Shown here piece after piece: positions 8,266-19,254 of a stretch of DNA of 29,618 bases (positions within the stretch are counted from its first letter, which is position 1; every line of letters starts with the position of its first letter). A model generated the notes under the pieces. It made no database searches, was not told the origin of the DNA, and saw nothing but the letters and a program-made list of their open reading frames with translations. The stretch comes from Chara braunii (taxonomy: Eukaryota > Streptophyta > Charophyceae > Charales > Characeae). A program made the position numbers and the translations under genes. The stretch spans positions 578,042 through 607,659 of the forward strand of contig BFEA01000457.1 in the NCBI GenBank assembly GCA_003427395.1, written 5' to 3'.

Positions 8266-10267
8266 TAGAACAACATCCGGGTATGGAAATGTGAGAACTA
8301 GGCAAAATTGAAAGTTTTATTTGGAATTTTATGGTTAAACGATTGATGGTATTGGATAAAGCATGAAGTGAGGGTTGATTATGTGATTTAGTTTTTATTG
8401 ATCTGGTATGGCTTTGTTTAAATGTGGTATGAGTGGCACGAGAGCGATAAGCGTGTTGATTATGCGTTCACAAACTTTAACTAGAATGTTTGTAGTTGGA
8501 AGTGGTACCCCTTTTTGATAAAGTAGACAGCAGATCTGGACGATGCTTTGCATATCTGATATGGCTAAGGTTAAGTATAATTATTATGAGAATTGGGTCT
8601 ATGAGACACATATTGGCGATATGTTTGCATCAGAATGAGGCTAAGGATGAGTGAGATAGTATTCCTCTTGCCAAGAGTTGAAAACATAGACCCTCTCCTT
8701 GGTGTCAAGTCAGAAGTCGTCTGGGCACTTCAAGGAGAGGTAGGCTAAAGAAAGTTGAAGGCTTTTATGAGTATAGACTGAGACTCTTGACTCTGGGTTC
8801 TACGAGGTTGAGCAATTTATATAACCATAAAAGACGGTAGATTTGCATGACTTTGCTCTGCGCAAGGGATATTTGATCCTAGGTGCACCGGAGTGATAAT
8901 GAACAGACTAAGGCTTGGTACATCCTGCGTACGTTCGATACGGGAGTAGGGTGTAAGTATTGTTAGGCCCCTGCTTGAACCTTCCCAGGTTTGAACCATC
9001 CACTTGAATATATATGGAATTTAAATTAAGGACTTGAGACTATTTTTCTGATGGAGTTATATGTTGAACTCATCCATATGTGCTAGATTTTATTGGCGTA
9101 TGTTTCTGTGAGGCTATGTGCTTGATGCTATGTTATCTGATGGTTATCTTTTTTTATGGGTATTTATATGGACTTCTTATCTGAAATATACATATGATTT
9201 TATCACTCTGTAAGAATTTATATAAGTGCCTTAAGTCCGATTATTTGATATTTATGTTTGGATTGCTCTTCAAAGAGGGGTTACCGTAGAGACATTGCGC
9301 AAAATCCACGTCTGATGCGGATTCAGAGGTGAATGGAGTGACAACTTCCTTGGGATAAGATATTGTCTCATGGAGTGGTCGATGTGTAAGATCTTCGTTA
9401 AGGAAGGTTGCAACCCTATGCTATTGTTTCCCTGAAAGATGGCTTTGATGAAGTTATAGATTGTCTGGTAAGTAGTAGTGAGACCCACGCCGGAACTAAG
9501 TTCCTGGTCCATAGTGGGGTGTTGTTGTTGTACCTCCTGTGGTAAAATAACTACACTACTACTGAAAAGGAGGAAAGTATTTGAGTTTTGTTAGATCTTG
9601 GCCTATGAGGGAAGCAGCAACTGCATGCCACAGAGAGGTAGGGGGTGAATCCCCGACTATCTTTGTGACAAGTGGGTTTACTAGCACAGGACAGGACCGT
9701 ACATCCCGAAGCGTGTATGGTGAGGTTGTTTACCTTGTCGGCAGGGGCCTGCAAGGAGCAAATGCTAGAATCAGAGGGAGCAGCAGTGAGGCTTAATCCT
9801 TAAGCGGGGATCAGGGGTGTGAGATGGTATTCATTCTGAAAAGGATTACACTGCCCCTCGCCACAGTATACTTCTGTCAAAGTTGGGGAGTAAAGTGTGA
9901 TACTCTTGTTACTGTTATGTCCGAGAATGTTATTGGTTGGCGATCTCATCCTTTATATCTATTGATATAAGCTTATCGTTATGAGGTACTTGTATATGCT
10001 TTGGATAGCCGACTAGCTTGAGTAACCTGCATTTGATTTTTATGAGTATTGTTATGGTTCTCAGTTACTAAGGTAATATATCGCTTTCCATGAGTTGTTA
10101 TTACTATTTAATTTTTGGTATATGTGAATGGATTATTATTAAGATATATTACCATTATAAGTTTCTTCAAGTTGGATGGTTATAAGTACTGGAAAGAACG
10201 AACTTTAGGGAAAGATGATCCGAAAACGAGGCTTCAGGGGTAGGGATTGTAAAGTGTCATTATCAGT
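8266..10267. other. AT-rich stretch without supported genes
   Basis: Only short frames occur. Visible structure is limited to CTCTTG-C-CAAGAG (8675-8687) and a 10-bp inverted repeat CCTCTCCTTG/CAAGGAGAGG (8692-8701, 8731-8740). 9551-9796 has overlapping frames on both strands with no motif. Confidence 0.45.
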
Positions 10268-10897
10268 ATGATAACGAAAGACGTATGCTGGACGTTTTTC
10301 TGTGATGGACATAACCCAGACCAGAGCGAAGGCAACTCAAGATGCCTTACGCTAGAGAAGATCCCAGTGACCCTTCCCGTCGAGAAGGAAGATGGGCTTG
10401 AGATTTTGTTGTCAAAGCGAGTCAAGGGAGGAGAATATATCTCTTCCTGGTGGGGTGCATCGATAGGCAAGGATATTTTCGCCTGGATCGAGTCCGGTTT
10501 TGATGATCATCAGGACTGTGCGATTATGAGGGTGACCCTTTATACATCTTCGTCATTTAAGGTCTTACATGGGATTGAGTTGCCACTTGGGCATGAGAGC
10601 CTGTTGACGAAGCCTTTGAGGGTAGCTGAGGGAGCTGCATGGAAGTGGGCGAGTAACAGGGTCCAGGAAGGAGAAGAGCAGGTGGAGACCCGTATAGAGG
10701 TCAGGCCCGCCGAAGAGTTTGCGCTTCCTTCAACTCCACTACGAGTTGTCTTGCCTGAAATCCTGATAGAAGAGTATTTTGGGGGACGGGCAAGGGTAGA
10801 GGCCGCAGTGAGGGTGCGAGAATGGGAATATGCAAGGTACACGTGTGAGTCGGTGTATGGTCTGTATCTGGACCAAAGATTCTTGCCCCATGGCTAG
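10268..10897 (+). CDS. Unrecognised 209-codon ORF
   Basis: It opens with ATG and runs 209 codons with ordinary amino-acid composition, standing out from the stop-rich surroundings. Visible parts are a Cys-Trp/His N-terminus (CWTFFCDGHNP), a Trp pair in SSWWGASIG, an acidic/amphipathic middle (RVQEGEEQVETRIEVRPAEEF) and an Arg/Tyr-rich end (VREWEYARYTCESVYGLYLDQ). There is no signal peptide or membrane segment, and I recognise no family. It lies between the two long repeats, so it may be cargo or a remnant of a retroelement. A chance ORF of this length is uncommon but not excluded. Confidence 0.35.
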   Translation: MITKDVCWTFFCDGHNPDQSEGNSRCLTLEKIPVTLPVEKEDGLEILLSKRVKGGEYISSWWGASIGKDIFAWIESGFDDHQDCAIMRVTLYTSSSFKVLHGIELPLGHESLLTKPLRVAEGAAWKWASNRVQEGEEQVETRIEVRPAEEFALPSTPLRVVLPEILIEEYFGGRARVEAAVRVREWEYARYTCESVYGLYLDQRFLPHG

Positions 10898-12600
10898 GGA
10901 CTAAGGACCTTATTCAATGTTGTTGTTGCTTACGCGAGCTCCCACGATCTATATGAGAGAGTTGTAGATTGGGGTGAAGTTCGAGCTATAGCAGGCCGAT
11001 AGGACGATACTCTTGTACCTTGCCAAGACTTGTGTATATGCATGGGCGTAAGAGTTAGAGTAGCAGGTTAATCAGTTGTGTGATTTTTAATCTCGAACTT
11101 TGATTAGCAGGGGAATCTGACAATATAGGGAGAGGGTTTCGTAATAATGGTCCGGTAAGACAACCCTAGTTGCAGGCGGGAGGAACCCCAATAGAATGGT
11201 TGTATATATGGGGTATGTTAGGCCTGCCTCAAATCGCGTTATTGGAATGTCTCCAGTAGATAGAGCAAGGAGTGACCCTGAGGACATTGTTACGAAATAA
11301 AGGTCTATTCTACTAGGCCTATGGATTGAGGAAAGAAGATATGAGACCTACTTTGTGTCTAGTTCCAGATGGTTGTACATATGTGAGAGGTATGAGAGAC
11401 TTAGGAAGAGACCTAGGCGTATGTGAGGTAGACTCGCTAACCTATAAATGTAGTATGTGAGACTTGTGTATAAGTGATTCGTTGTGTTGCTTGGTTACTT
11501 AGATATGTCTTGAATTACTTAGATCCCTCCGATTTGAGAGATGCGATTACACCCTGATTAAGACTGTTTCAGTTTTAGCTCTGGTCAAGGAGACCTTGAT
11601 TCTTGTATGATACCGGTGCCAGTTTGAGTTGAGATTGTTCAATTCTATGTGTATATATGTAATTCCAGACCATATTGGTTCGCTTTTGAGCAGGGATATT
11701 CCATTCCAAAATGTATATTTGAGTTGAGTATTCATCTGAGATTATCTCCTTGTATATGACGATCACAATCACTCTCACATGTGTGGTTTTATCCTGATGT
11801 ATGATGGTTTTGTGAGAGAGAAGTATGAGAGACATTTTGTGTACTATGTATTTTGTGAATGTGAATGAATATGAGTTGTCTACTCTTCGATATACTCGTG
11901 CGATTTGCCTAGGGGCGGGTGATAGGGCCGTGTATAAGGAGAGGGAGTGCGGTCTGTTTTTTCGAAAGTGTGAGAATCCTAAGAGATTTATAAGTCTATG
12001 AAAATCAAATGCTTGCCATGCCAAATGTTTATTGTAGAGTTGTGATGAGGACCCATAAGTTGGTCTCTCACTTTGAATTGTTTAATGGTAGAGACGCCTT
12101 CTGTGAGAAGACAGTCCTTTGTTTATTGGAAGACTCATGTTCAGAGAGGGAAGATGTTTTAATGAAAGGTCGTGTGAAAGTTCATTCCAGAGAAAGAGGA
12201 ATGACTGGGAGACCTATTGAGTGAGACCTCCCTCGTATAAAGGGTGGTTAATAGATTCAGTGGCATGGTAAGTTGGTTTTTGATGATAAAGTCTGACGAG
12301 GAGGACCACGTTTTTGCTTGGCCATTGGTGAAATTTTTGTAAAGGTCGCAAAAAGCTTCATTGGGAGATGTCTTCGGGATGTTTGGTCTTCTTGCTCTGA
12401 TCAAATGAGGGGCTCACGGCGTTGTGGACCTGGCGGTGATTTTGTTTTGTGATGGTGGAGAGGTTGCCGTGTTCTCTCTGTATTGACCCACAGAGGGCTG
12501 GTAAATGCCTTTTATGTGTGACAGACCTCTGCGTAGTCCCGTAGTAGGCATGTATTGTTGCGATACACCGTCCAACCACTTGTGCTAATCTTGGGGCATT
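10898..12600. other. Intergenic stretch with TATGAGAGA-type words
   Basis: No convincing gene. Short words such as TATGAGAGAC...TTTGTGT recur (about 11340, 11390, 11823). A 149-codon minus frame at 11575-12024 is Thr/Ile/Tyr-rich, in line with local AT content, and shows no motif. Confidence 0.4.
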
Positions 12601-12613
12601 TATGAGAGACCCA

Positions 12614-12655
12614 ACTAGGGGTATAACTGGCGTCACTAGGGCGCAACCCCTAGTG
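12614..12655. repeat. Overlapping alternative hairpins
   Basis: ACTAGGGGT (12614-12622) pairs with ACCCCTAGT (12646-12654). CACTAGGG (12634-12641) pairs with nearly the same right arm, CCCTAGTG (12648-12655). The two foldings exclude each other. The block lies inside an open plus-strand frame (12602-12943, 113 codons) with no recognisable motif. Confidence 0.6.
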
Positions 12656-12978
12656 TCCGCTGTTGATCGGCGCAACCTAACAATAGGGTCACGTCTCGCC
12701 AGAAGGGGTAAAAGACTTAAAGGAGTGTGGCCACCCAAGAGGGTTTTACCTGCCGCGGGATGGTGTGGGATAACAGTCGAGTCTTTTGGAGTCCTGATTG
12801 AATGCTTATCAGGAGAAAAAGTCTATCGTGGCGCAACCTGCGAGGGCGCTACCGCTGAAATAACAAACGCGGTGGGCCGTAGATCTGGCACGATCACCCA
12901 GGCTACGGTGGGCCAAGATGGAGACTTGGCCTTCCTGTACTAGACCGCAGGAAGGGTCTGTGATGAAGTTCATGTGAT

Positions 12979-13002
12979 AAATATATATATATATATATAT
13001 AC
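12979..13002. repeat. (AT)n microsatellite
   Basis: About eleven uninterrupted AT units. Confidence 0.95.
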
Positions 13003-13411
13003 AAGATTGTGAAAGTTTTGGGAGGAAGGCGAGAGAGTGTCTTCAAAGGTCTCGGTTAGGGTCCGCGTCCCTGGTTATGGCCTTACGTGCAGGGTAGAGA
13101 CTAGGGACACTTAACGAGAAGTCGGCGTTTGTTTAGGACAAAGGGGAGAGGACAATTGAGAGGGGCCGCTGGAACTTATGTTATAGTACGTATGTCCAGT
13201 ACACCTGCGGCCTAGTGTGGGACAATGGAGACCCAGGTTGGAACCCTGACGACATATAGTTATAAGGGTTTGGATTGTTGGAGGCCTCAACCCTGAGTCT
13301 GTCGGCTAATCAGATTGGTTTCTTTCTCGTCAGCATTTGGAGTTTTGGATGGATTTATAGCTTTTGATCTTGCGAAGCGACGGGGACGTCACTTAATATG
13401 GTCCGGTAAGC
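13003..13411. other. Stretch before long repeat copy 2
   Basis: No gene. The last ~35 bases (GCGAAGCGACGGGG, GACGTCA, GGTCCGG) loosely recall the sequence before copy 1 (CGAAGCG, GACGAGG, CACGTCAATGG), but there is no polypurine tract of the kind expected before a 3' LTR. Confidence 0.4.
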
Positions 13412-13871
13412 TGTCGGTGCGAATACCCTTACAAGGGATCCGCCTTGGTTTTTGCAAACGACAGAAAATAGGTTTGATTTAAAAAGTTCAAGTATCCCGT
13501 GCGAGACGCGGTGGTGTTGGTGGTTTACGTTGGCAGGATGGTTGACTATAGTAGAGAGTGTGTGGGCGCGTAGATTTAAGGCGTGCGTGATCTGTTTTTC
13601 GTTTTTTGATGATTGTCAAAATCGGCGTTAGTCGCCGACCGGATTCTTATTTTCTTATTAAACTAAGATTAAAAAAATATATATCCTTTGATTGGTGCGC
13701 TTGTCTGTGACTTGCGCGTACGTACACTGAGCAATGTCGACGGCAGCATGGTTCAGTACAGTCACGCGATGGGCGCGGATGGTTGACGGTCGGGAATTCG
13801 GTGAGTAGACCAATGTGTGGGCTTGAAACGTTTCAGTAGATCCAAGGATAGCGTAGTGGTCGCTTATTTTT

Positions 13872-14183
13872 ATGTTCATCAATATTAGACCCAGCCTTGG
13901 GCCCAATGCTATTGGTTACAGCATCGGACTTTCATCAAAGCAACTCAGGGATCGAGATCGAGCGGCAACAGTGTGGGAACGACGCAAATACATCGCGGGG
14001 TTGGGGGCCCGGGAGGGCTATCCCCCTTGGTTTTGTCGTCGACAGCGTCAGATCGGTGGTGACATTTTTAGCGTCGTATTTCTGTTATTTTTTTTAATGA
14101 CCCAGCATTCCTTGACCCGGACGCGACACCGGATTCAGTGGCCATCACGGTTATCGAGGACCTTGGGTGTGCGCCTTGTTTGA
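13872..14183 (+). CDS. 103-codon ORF in long repeat copy 2
   Basis: This is the equivalent of 1239-1550: same start, same stop, no indels. The hydrophobic stretch DIFSVVFLLFFLM and the C-terminal IQWPSRLSRTLG are retained. Several Arg residues have become Gln or His, as expected from C-to-T/G-to-A change. Unknown product; coding status unproven. Confidence 0.25.
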   Translation: MFINIRPSLGPNAIGYSIGLSSKQLRDRDRAATVWERRKYIAGLGAREGYPPWFCRRQRQIGGDIFSVVFLLFFLMTQHSLTRTRHRIQWPSRLSRTLGVRLV

Positions 14184-14493
14184 CGGGTCCCCGTGTTCGA
14201 GGTACTGACGATGATCCTCTACCATGCCGTTGTTGAGAACCGGGCGTGGTCAGGGTTTGGGTTGTAATTGCACCTGAGGAAAAAGGGCCGGTAATGCTAA
14301 ATGTTAATGAGCTACGCTTTGGGACCGGTGAGGTCGCGTGGGGGGAGGATGTTGTATTCGTAGGATTGCCATGAAGTGTGATTGCAAACTGTTTTCGTGA
14401 CTGCGCTGAAGTTACTCCTTTGTAGTATTACGAGGAACGCCGTAGCAGCCATATCCCTGCTCAAGCCTCCTACGAGGGAACATGTGGAAGCTG

Positions 14494-14534
14494 CACCCAC
14501 CAGCAGGTGCGATACCTGCTGTAGCAGGTGGGTG
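14494..14534. repeat. Nested hairpin with 21-base insert, copy 2
   Basis: CACCCACC and GGTGGGTG are conserved. The loop of copy 1 is enlarged by 21 bases so that AGCAGGT and ACCTGCT form an inner stem. The extra sequence includes a second GCAGGTG and keeps the frame of the surrounding ORF (MQTVFVTALK...), adding seven codons. Confidence 0.65.
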
Positions 14535-14779
14535 ATAATGGCCGTGGGCCAGTCACTATGCCAGCCGGTAGCAACAAGGTCGGGTTTCTTCGATGAGTCA
14601 ATCACTGTGCCTCCCCTCTGGTCCCTTCCCCCTACGAGCAATCAATAGTCTTTGGTCAATGCCACTCGGAGAGGGGGGCGACGACATATCTCCAGGGAGT
14701 GGGCACGGGAGACGTGAACTAGTGAAGAGCAAGGTGGGCAGCTGCGAAGGAAAGGCGAGCGCGGAAGGGTGGAGAGGCC

Positions 14780-15013
14780 GGAACTGTCAAAGCCGAAAAG
14801 ACTGGGTCACTATGACTATCGGGTGCCATACAGCGGAAGCGGGCGAAACAGAGAGCGGACCGAATGAGCGGGCCGGGTGCAGGCAGACGAGGACGAAGAG
14901 CGCATAGTGAAGAGGGAGCGTTGTGGAACTGGCAGTAGTACCAGCCGAGCTCACTGCTCGTTGGACAAGGTATAGGGGCGAAAGACTAACTGAGCCGACT
15001 AATAATCGGTAGT
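14780..15013 (+). pseudogene. Large-subunit rRNA-like segment, copy 2
   Basis: The same 21-base domain II-like match occurs at 14969-14989, preceded by TGCTCGTTGGAC (rRNA: CGTTCGTCTGAC) and followed by GAGCC and ACTAATAATCGG. The match is unchanged between the copies although surrounding bases differ, so it either predates the duplication without change or is constrained. Confidence 0.5.
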
Positions 15014-15552
15014 TATTCAGAGCATCGCTCACGAGAAACCCGATCAGATTGCGTTGGGCATTGCGGGGCAGCTGCAACCGAATAATGCGTGAGTTGCGGG
15101 AGAGGGACAGGGCGAAATAGGTAAGTGAGAGGGAAGGAATACGGAGACAGTCAGGAAAGACAGTGTATCTGGCTTGGAACTACGCCGGGTGCATTCGGAG
15201 CAAAGGCGGAGAAGGGGCACTGGAAGAAAAGGATGAACCTTGACGTTAAAGCGCGCCAGGTATGTTAGAAAATTGAAAGTGAAGGGAATTAGCTATACCG
15301 GAAGCAAGCATAGGTGGGGGGAAGCAGATAATGAAGAAACTGCCCAATCCTGGATGAAATCGAGTAGAAAAAGATGCAATGTCGAGGTTCTAATGGCGTG
15401 CGACCCCATTTTTGTGACCAGATTGGGGAGAAAGTTAGTAAGAGGAAAAGTTAGTTGAAAACGACGTGCGCGGAGTTGCAGCGATGATGAAGATGGGAGG
15501 GAGTGTTTGTCGCCAAACTCAACCGATTCTCAATGAAATCGGCCGAGGAAAC

Positions 15553-16273
15553 AACAGAAAAAATGCAAGGCAAAAAATTATGTTTTTCAACGTTTACCGT
15601 GAGTTGATACGACTTTAATATTTTCTTACATATGTACATGTCATATTTTCTTGTGTTTAAAATTTGTTTATTTGTATTTTGTAATCAGTTGGTGTGTTTA
15701 TATGTACTCTGTAATCAGTTTGTTAGTGTTTATTGAACTCATGTCAACGTGTCCCAACACGTTTAAACATGTACCAACTAACTTCCAACTTAAAAAGAGT
15801 ATCTTTGAACTTCGTCTTAGCACTGTACTTTTTCTTTGGGGTGTGTCGAAGGAAACGTACGCGTATTTTCCGGAGACGTAGTCGAAGAGCGTAAAGAGGT
15901 GATATTCCCTGTCACGTGTACTACAATTGACATATAAAAATATATTGTATATATGAGACGAACGTAGTTATTGGTTTAAAAAAATGCATACAACTTGCGC
16001 AATGAAGATATTTATAGAGGAGCTTAACTTATGTCCACCTTCTGCGTATTTTGTTTAAAGGACATTTTTTTATTTTCTTAACATAAAAAATTACCCGTAT
16101 TTGTGACCGTTCGTTTGCTACAATTCATTTTTCTATCCTATCGGAGGTTGTGATATACGTTCTATACTTCATAGGTTGGACACACACTCGTGTGCGTAGA
16201 GTTGTGCAAGTTAATCTTTACTTTTATTAAAATTGTCTGTGTGTGCGAAACATGCAGCACATGAACATGTCTT
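15553..16273. other. AT-rich stretch without supported gene
   Basis: It contains an imperfect ~40-bp tandem pair around TGTAATCAGTT (about 15660-15725). No coding or RNA gene was recognised. Confidence 0.45.
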
Positions 16274-16345
16274 AGTCGAGAGGTGCGTCATAATTCGATG
16301 CACAATTACACCCCAATTTTTGGAATGCGCACGCACCTGCCGACC
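16274..16345 (+). repeat. 71-bp dyad element, copy 1 (72 bp)
   Basis: The left end AGTCGAGAGGTGCGT pairs with the right end ACGCACCTGCCGACC. The inner word TGCACAATT lies at the offset where other copies have TTGTACAA. It is in the same orientation as the four copies at 23951-26969. Confidence 0.7.
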
Positions 16346-16606
16346 ACGACATGTTGACTGCAAAATCACTGCACCGAAGTGTTGATCACGGGCAATTGAA
16401 CCGGAAAATACATAACATCTGATTGGTTGACATCAATCTGTTTATTTTGATGTTGGTGAGTGTTCATATTATGTAATCCTAACATGTATGGGTCGACATG
16501 CGCTTCGTACATGTATAGAAACTGTACAAATTTTCCCATGAGCGTTCGGGTTCCGGGCCATCACGCCCGGGCATGTGTGAGGGTCGGGAAACCCTGGTAC
16601 GATAAA

Positions 16607-16613
<7 letters not shown>

Positions 16614-16638
<25 letters not shown>
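16614..16638 (+). repeat. Poly(A) tract, 25 bases
   Basis: A pure A run follows GATAAAATTTGTT. GATAAA is a possible weak polyadenylation-like word, so this could be the tail of a retroposed transcript, but no target duplication is visible. Confidence 0.8.
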
Positions 16639-16924
16639 TTGCGGTCCGGGAGTTTTCTGAGCTCTCCGAGATGAGTCCGAAACCGGCCTTGCGTCTTCTT
16701 CTGCTAACAGCCTGTCAAGGGGGAAGGGGGGGGGGGGGGACAAGTTTAAAAGGGGCTACAGGGGTTTAAAGGGGGGTGCCTGAGTGTGATTTGCTTATTT
16801 GCTTTTAGTATATTTAAAAGTATGTTTATCCTCAGTTCCGTGAGGAATTGAGGTGTGCCCCTCAACCGCACGTTGTTCGGTTTGCAATTCTGCACGACAT
16901 GTTTTTTTTCCGGATTTTTCTTGA

Positions 16925-16927
<3 letters not shown>

Positions 16928-16979
<52 letters not shown>
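16928..16979. repeat. (TA)n microsatellite, ~50 bp
   Basis: About 25 uninterrupted TA units. They create artificial Tyr-Ile repeats in translation on both strands. A G-run lies at 16726-16739. Confidence 0.95.
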
Positions 16980-16980
<1 letters not shown>

Positions 16981-17059
16981 CCGCTGAGGTCGACCGGGAC
17001 CATGCCCGAGGGGTCTGCTCTGCCGGTCGTCCGGTATGTGAGCCCTTGCGGCGTGACGC

Positions 17060-17445
17060 TCACTGACGGGTGGTGGTGTTGGACAAAGGATGACAAATGA
17101 AAGACAACGCAACTTTGTTTTTTCCAAAGACCGTCAGGATAACGGCCTGATACCTCTCAAAAATCAAAAGTCCCTCATGGGTTCGGCCGGGGACGCTTGA
17201 AGACGCACGGGTTGCAGGCTGGGGTTTCTCGTCTTTCGATAGCTGCTCTTGAACGAGTTTCAAGATTTGTTGTGATAGCTCTTCACTGCCCTCAGTGTCG
17301 ATGGCCTGCCTGGCTATGCACCAACTCTTGAAAAGACTTATCAAGAGTGGTGTGGCGAGGCCTTCCGGTCGCGTGACCCTTAGGGCACACTGACAGTTGC
17401 AGAAAAAGTCGCTAAAAAACCTCGATTCTGTTACAGTATGGGGTC
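17060..17445 (-). CDS. Possible minus-strand exon, unknown product
   Basis: The minus frame is open for about 128 codons from a stop near 17446 and contains ...SLFKSWCIARQAIDTEGSEE, then LSQQILKLVQEQLSKDEK, a likely amphipathic helix, and GLLIFERYQAVILTVFGKNK. There is no ATG near its start, so if real it is an internal exon or a fragment. The composition looks protein-like, unlike neighbouring frames. No family recognised. Confidence 0.25.
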
Positions 17446-18000
17446 ACACAGCCACCGCAGGTATGCAGACAACACAAGTGGGTGAACTAATTTTGTGGGG
17501 GCTGGCCCGACGTATTTTTTTCCTTGTTTTCTTTTTCTGGAATCTAACAATCTGATTCTGTGATCTGCTCGAGGTTCCCTCAGAGGATTGTAACCCTGAT
17601 CACACTGGCACTTACGTGAATGTATTTTGCCATTTTCACGGCCGATTCCATGTTTCTGTCTTTTTTTTTCTTTTTTTTTCTTTTTAAGTTTCTAGAATCT
17701 GGCAACCTAGAGGGAGATCCCACTAACGATGAGTGTGACGGTTGCGGGACGTGCCGGCGACATCCGTGTGACATCCTTTACTCCTCGATAAATGTTGAAA
17801 AAAACAAAATGCAGGCTTGGAGGTAGTGGTTGTTTAAAAAAAAAACAGAACTGCCGACAGGCAGCGCTTCAAGTTGGTGAAGCGGTGACACCTATGGGCC
17901 AGAATGACGTGCTCCTCACAGCTGCAGCGCCAAACACACACACACACAGAGTTAGGGCCTGCTTTGCAATGTTTGCAACTGTGGCATTCTGAGCCACATG
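17446..18000. other. Intergenic stretch with T-runs
   Basis: T-rich tract with C interruptions at about 17660-17685 and a short (AC)n run at 17936-17947. No supported gene. Confidence 0.45.
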
Positions 18001-18552
18001 AGCCCCAGTTAGGGCCCGGTTCCAGACAGGCAGGGTAGGCCTAAGGGACGACGGTTCAGATGAAGCCCATATGTGCCTGGACCACAGTGGTTCAGGCAGG
18101 TCTAGGGTAGAGGCCCAGGCCAAATGGCCGCAAGGCCGGTACCGGTCCAGCATAGGACCTACCGGCGGCGCTGCAGAGGCTGCCAAATTTAGGCGCCAAG
18201 TCCTGTTCAAAACTGGACCATTGATTCAAATCAACGGTCCAGGCCGGTAGGTACCAGCAGGTAGGAGGCCGGCCCAACACTACAAAAGGCTGGGTACCAG
18301 CCTCAGCGGTAGGTTAGCATGGACTAGAGGTTAGTCTTCACGATTAGCGCATCGGTTCAACGTTAGCTCAATTAGCGAAGCACTGGAGCACAGCAAGGAG
18401 CAACGAGAGAGCAAAAGTTCAGCGGCGAGCGGATTAGCGCAGCGTTGGGCGCAGCGCCATTTACTGGCCCAGCCCCCTTGCAGCGCCATTGCTACTGTGC
18501 CAGGTACCAGAGAGGAAGGCTTCACCTTCTCTCCCTCGTCTCCTCCACCTCT

Positions 18553-18555
<3 letters not shown>
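18001..18555. other. GC-rich stretch of short repeated words
   Basis: Repeated words include GGTACCAGC/CAGGTAGG and GGCCGGT (18130-18290) and ATTAGCG (18340-18440). CTACAAAAGGCTGGGTACCAGCC (two overlapping parts near 18280-18300) contains a palindrome. Promoter-like in style, but no transcript start can be supported. Confidence 0.35.

Positions 18556-18597
<42 letters not shown>
18556..18597. repeat. (TC)n microsatellite
   Basis: About 20 TC units in a pyrimidine-rich stretch. Confidence 0.95.
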
Positions 18598-18599
<2 letters not shown>

Positions 18600-19254
18600 C
18601 TATCTTCTCTGTCTAAGTCTAATTCTGGGTTCTCCTGCGAGACTACTGCAATATGAAGGATGGTTACGAATTCTGATAACATTGGGAACAACGACATTGG
18701 GACTACGAGTTGAAGACTACTTGGGGATCTGATTTCATCTTCCTTCTGAAGATGTACTTGACAGTGTGAGATCGATATCTGAGATATTGTGAGACCTGAC
18801 ATTCGCGACATTTCGGATTTTCGTCACTTCTGACATTTCAAGATACTATCTTTGGGAACATTTTGTTGACGTCATTTTCCCTCTCCTCCTCCTTTCGTCT
18901 CCCTCTTTCCCTTCGTCCGTGTATGATCTCAGCCCCTGTACTCTCGTCTATGTCTGAGGCCAGGGCATTCACACCCCTGATGAATGCTTGAGAGTGCTCG
19001 ATTGCAGTCCGAGTCAGGTCTGAGTCAGTCCAAGGTATCTCCAGTCTTCCGCTTGCATTTGTATTAACTCTGTATTATCTGGTCGGTTCTGGGAATCTGC
19101 GCCATACTTATGACTGTGTTTCACGAGTATGCAACATCAACTCTGCATGTCTGTTGGTTAAATGTGCTGGTTGATTTGCTGCAAGACACATGCTCTGCTG
19201 CCTGAACTACAGAGTGCAAAGCAGGTAATGCCTGCCAACACCCACCCCCAACCT
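18598..19254. other. Intergenic stretch without supported gene
   Basis: Short words such as GACATT and GAGATA recur around 18690-18850. No long frame or RNA signature is visible. Confidence 0.45.

Larger units (their letters stand above)
13412..15552 (+). mobile_element. Long LTR-like repeat, copy 2 (~2.1 kb)
   Basis: This copy is in the same orientation as 797-2900. It starts with the identical TGTCGGTGCGAATACCC and loses similarity after GGCCGAGGAAACA. Relative to copy 1 it has an extra ~16 bases near 13730 and 21 extra bases near 14509. If the two are LTRs of one insertion, the element is about 14.8 kb and carries no recognisable gag or pol. Confidence 0.6.

Noticed and set aside
16848-17127. 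Frames with Tyr-Ile repeats on both strands
   Set aside because: They are translations of the (TA)n microsatellite.
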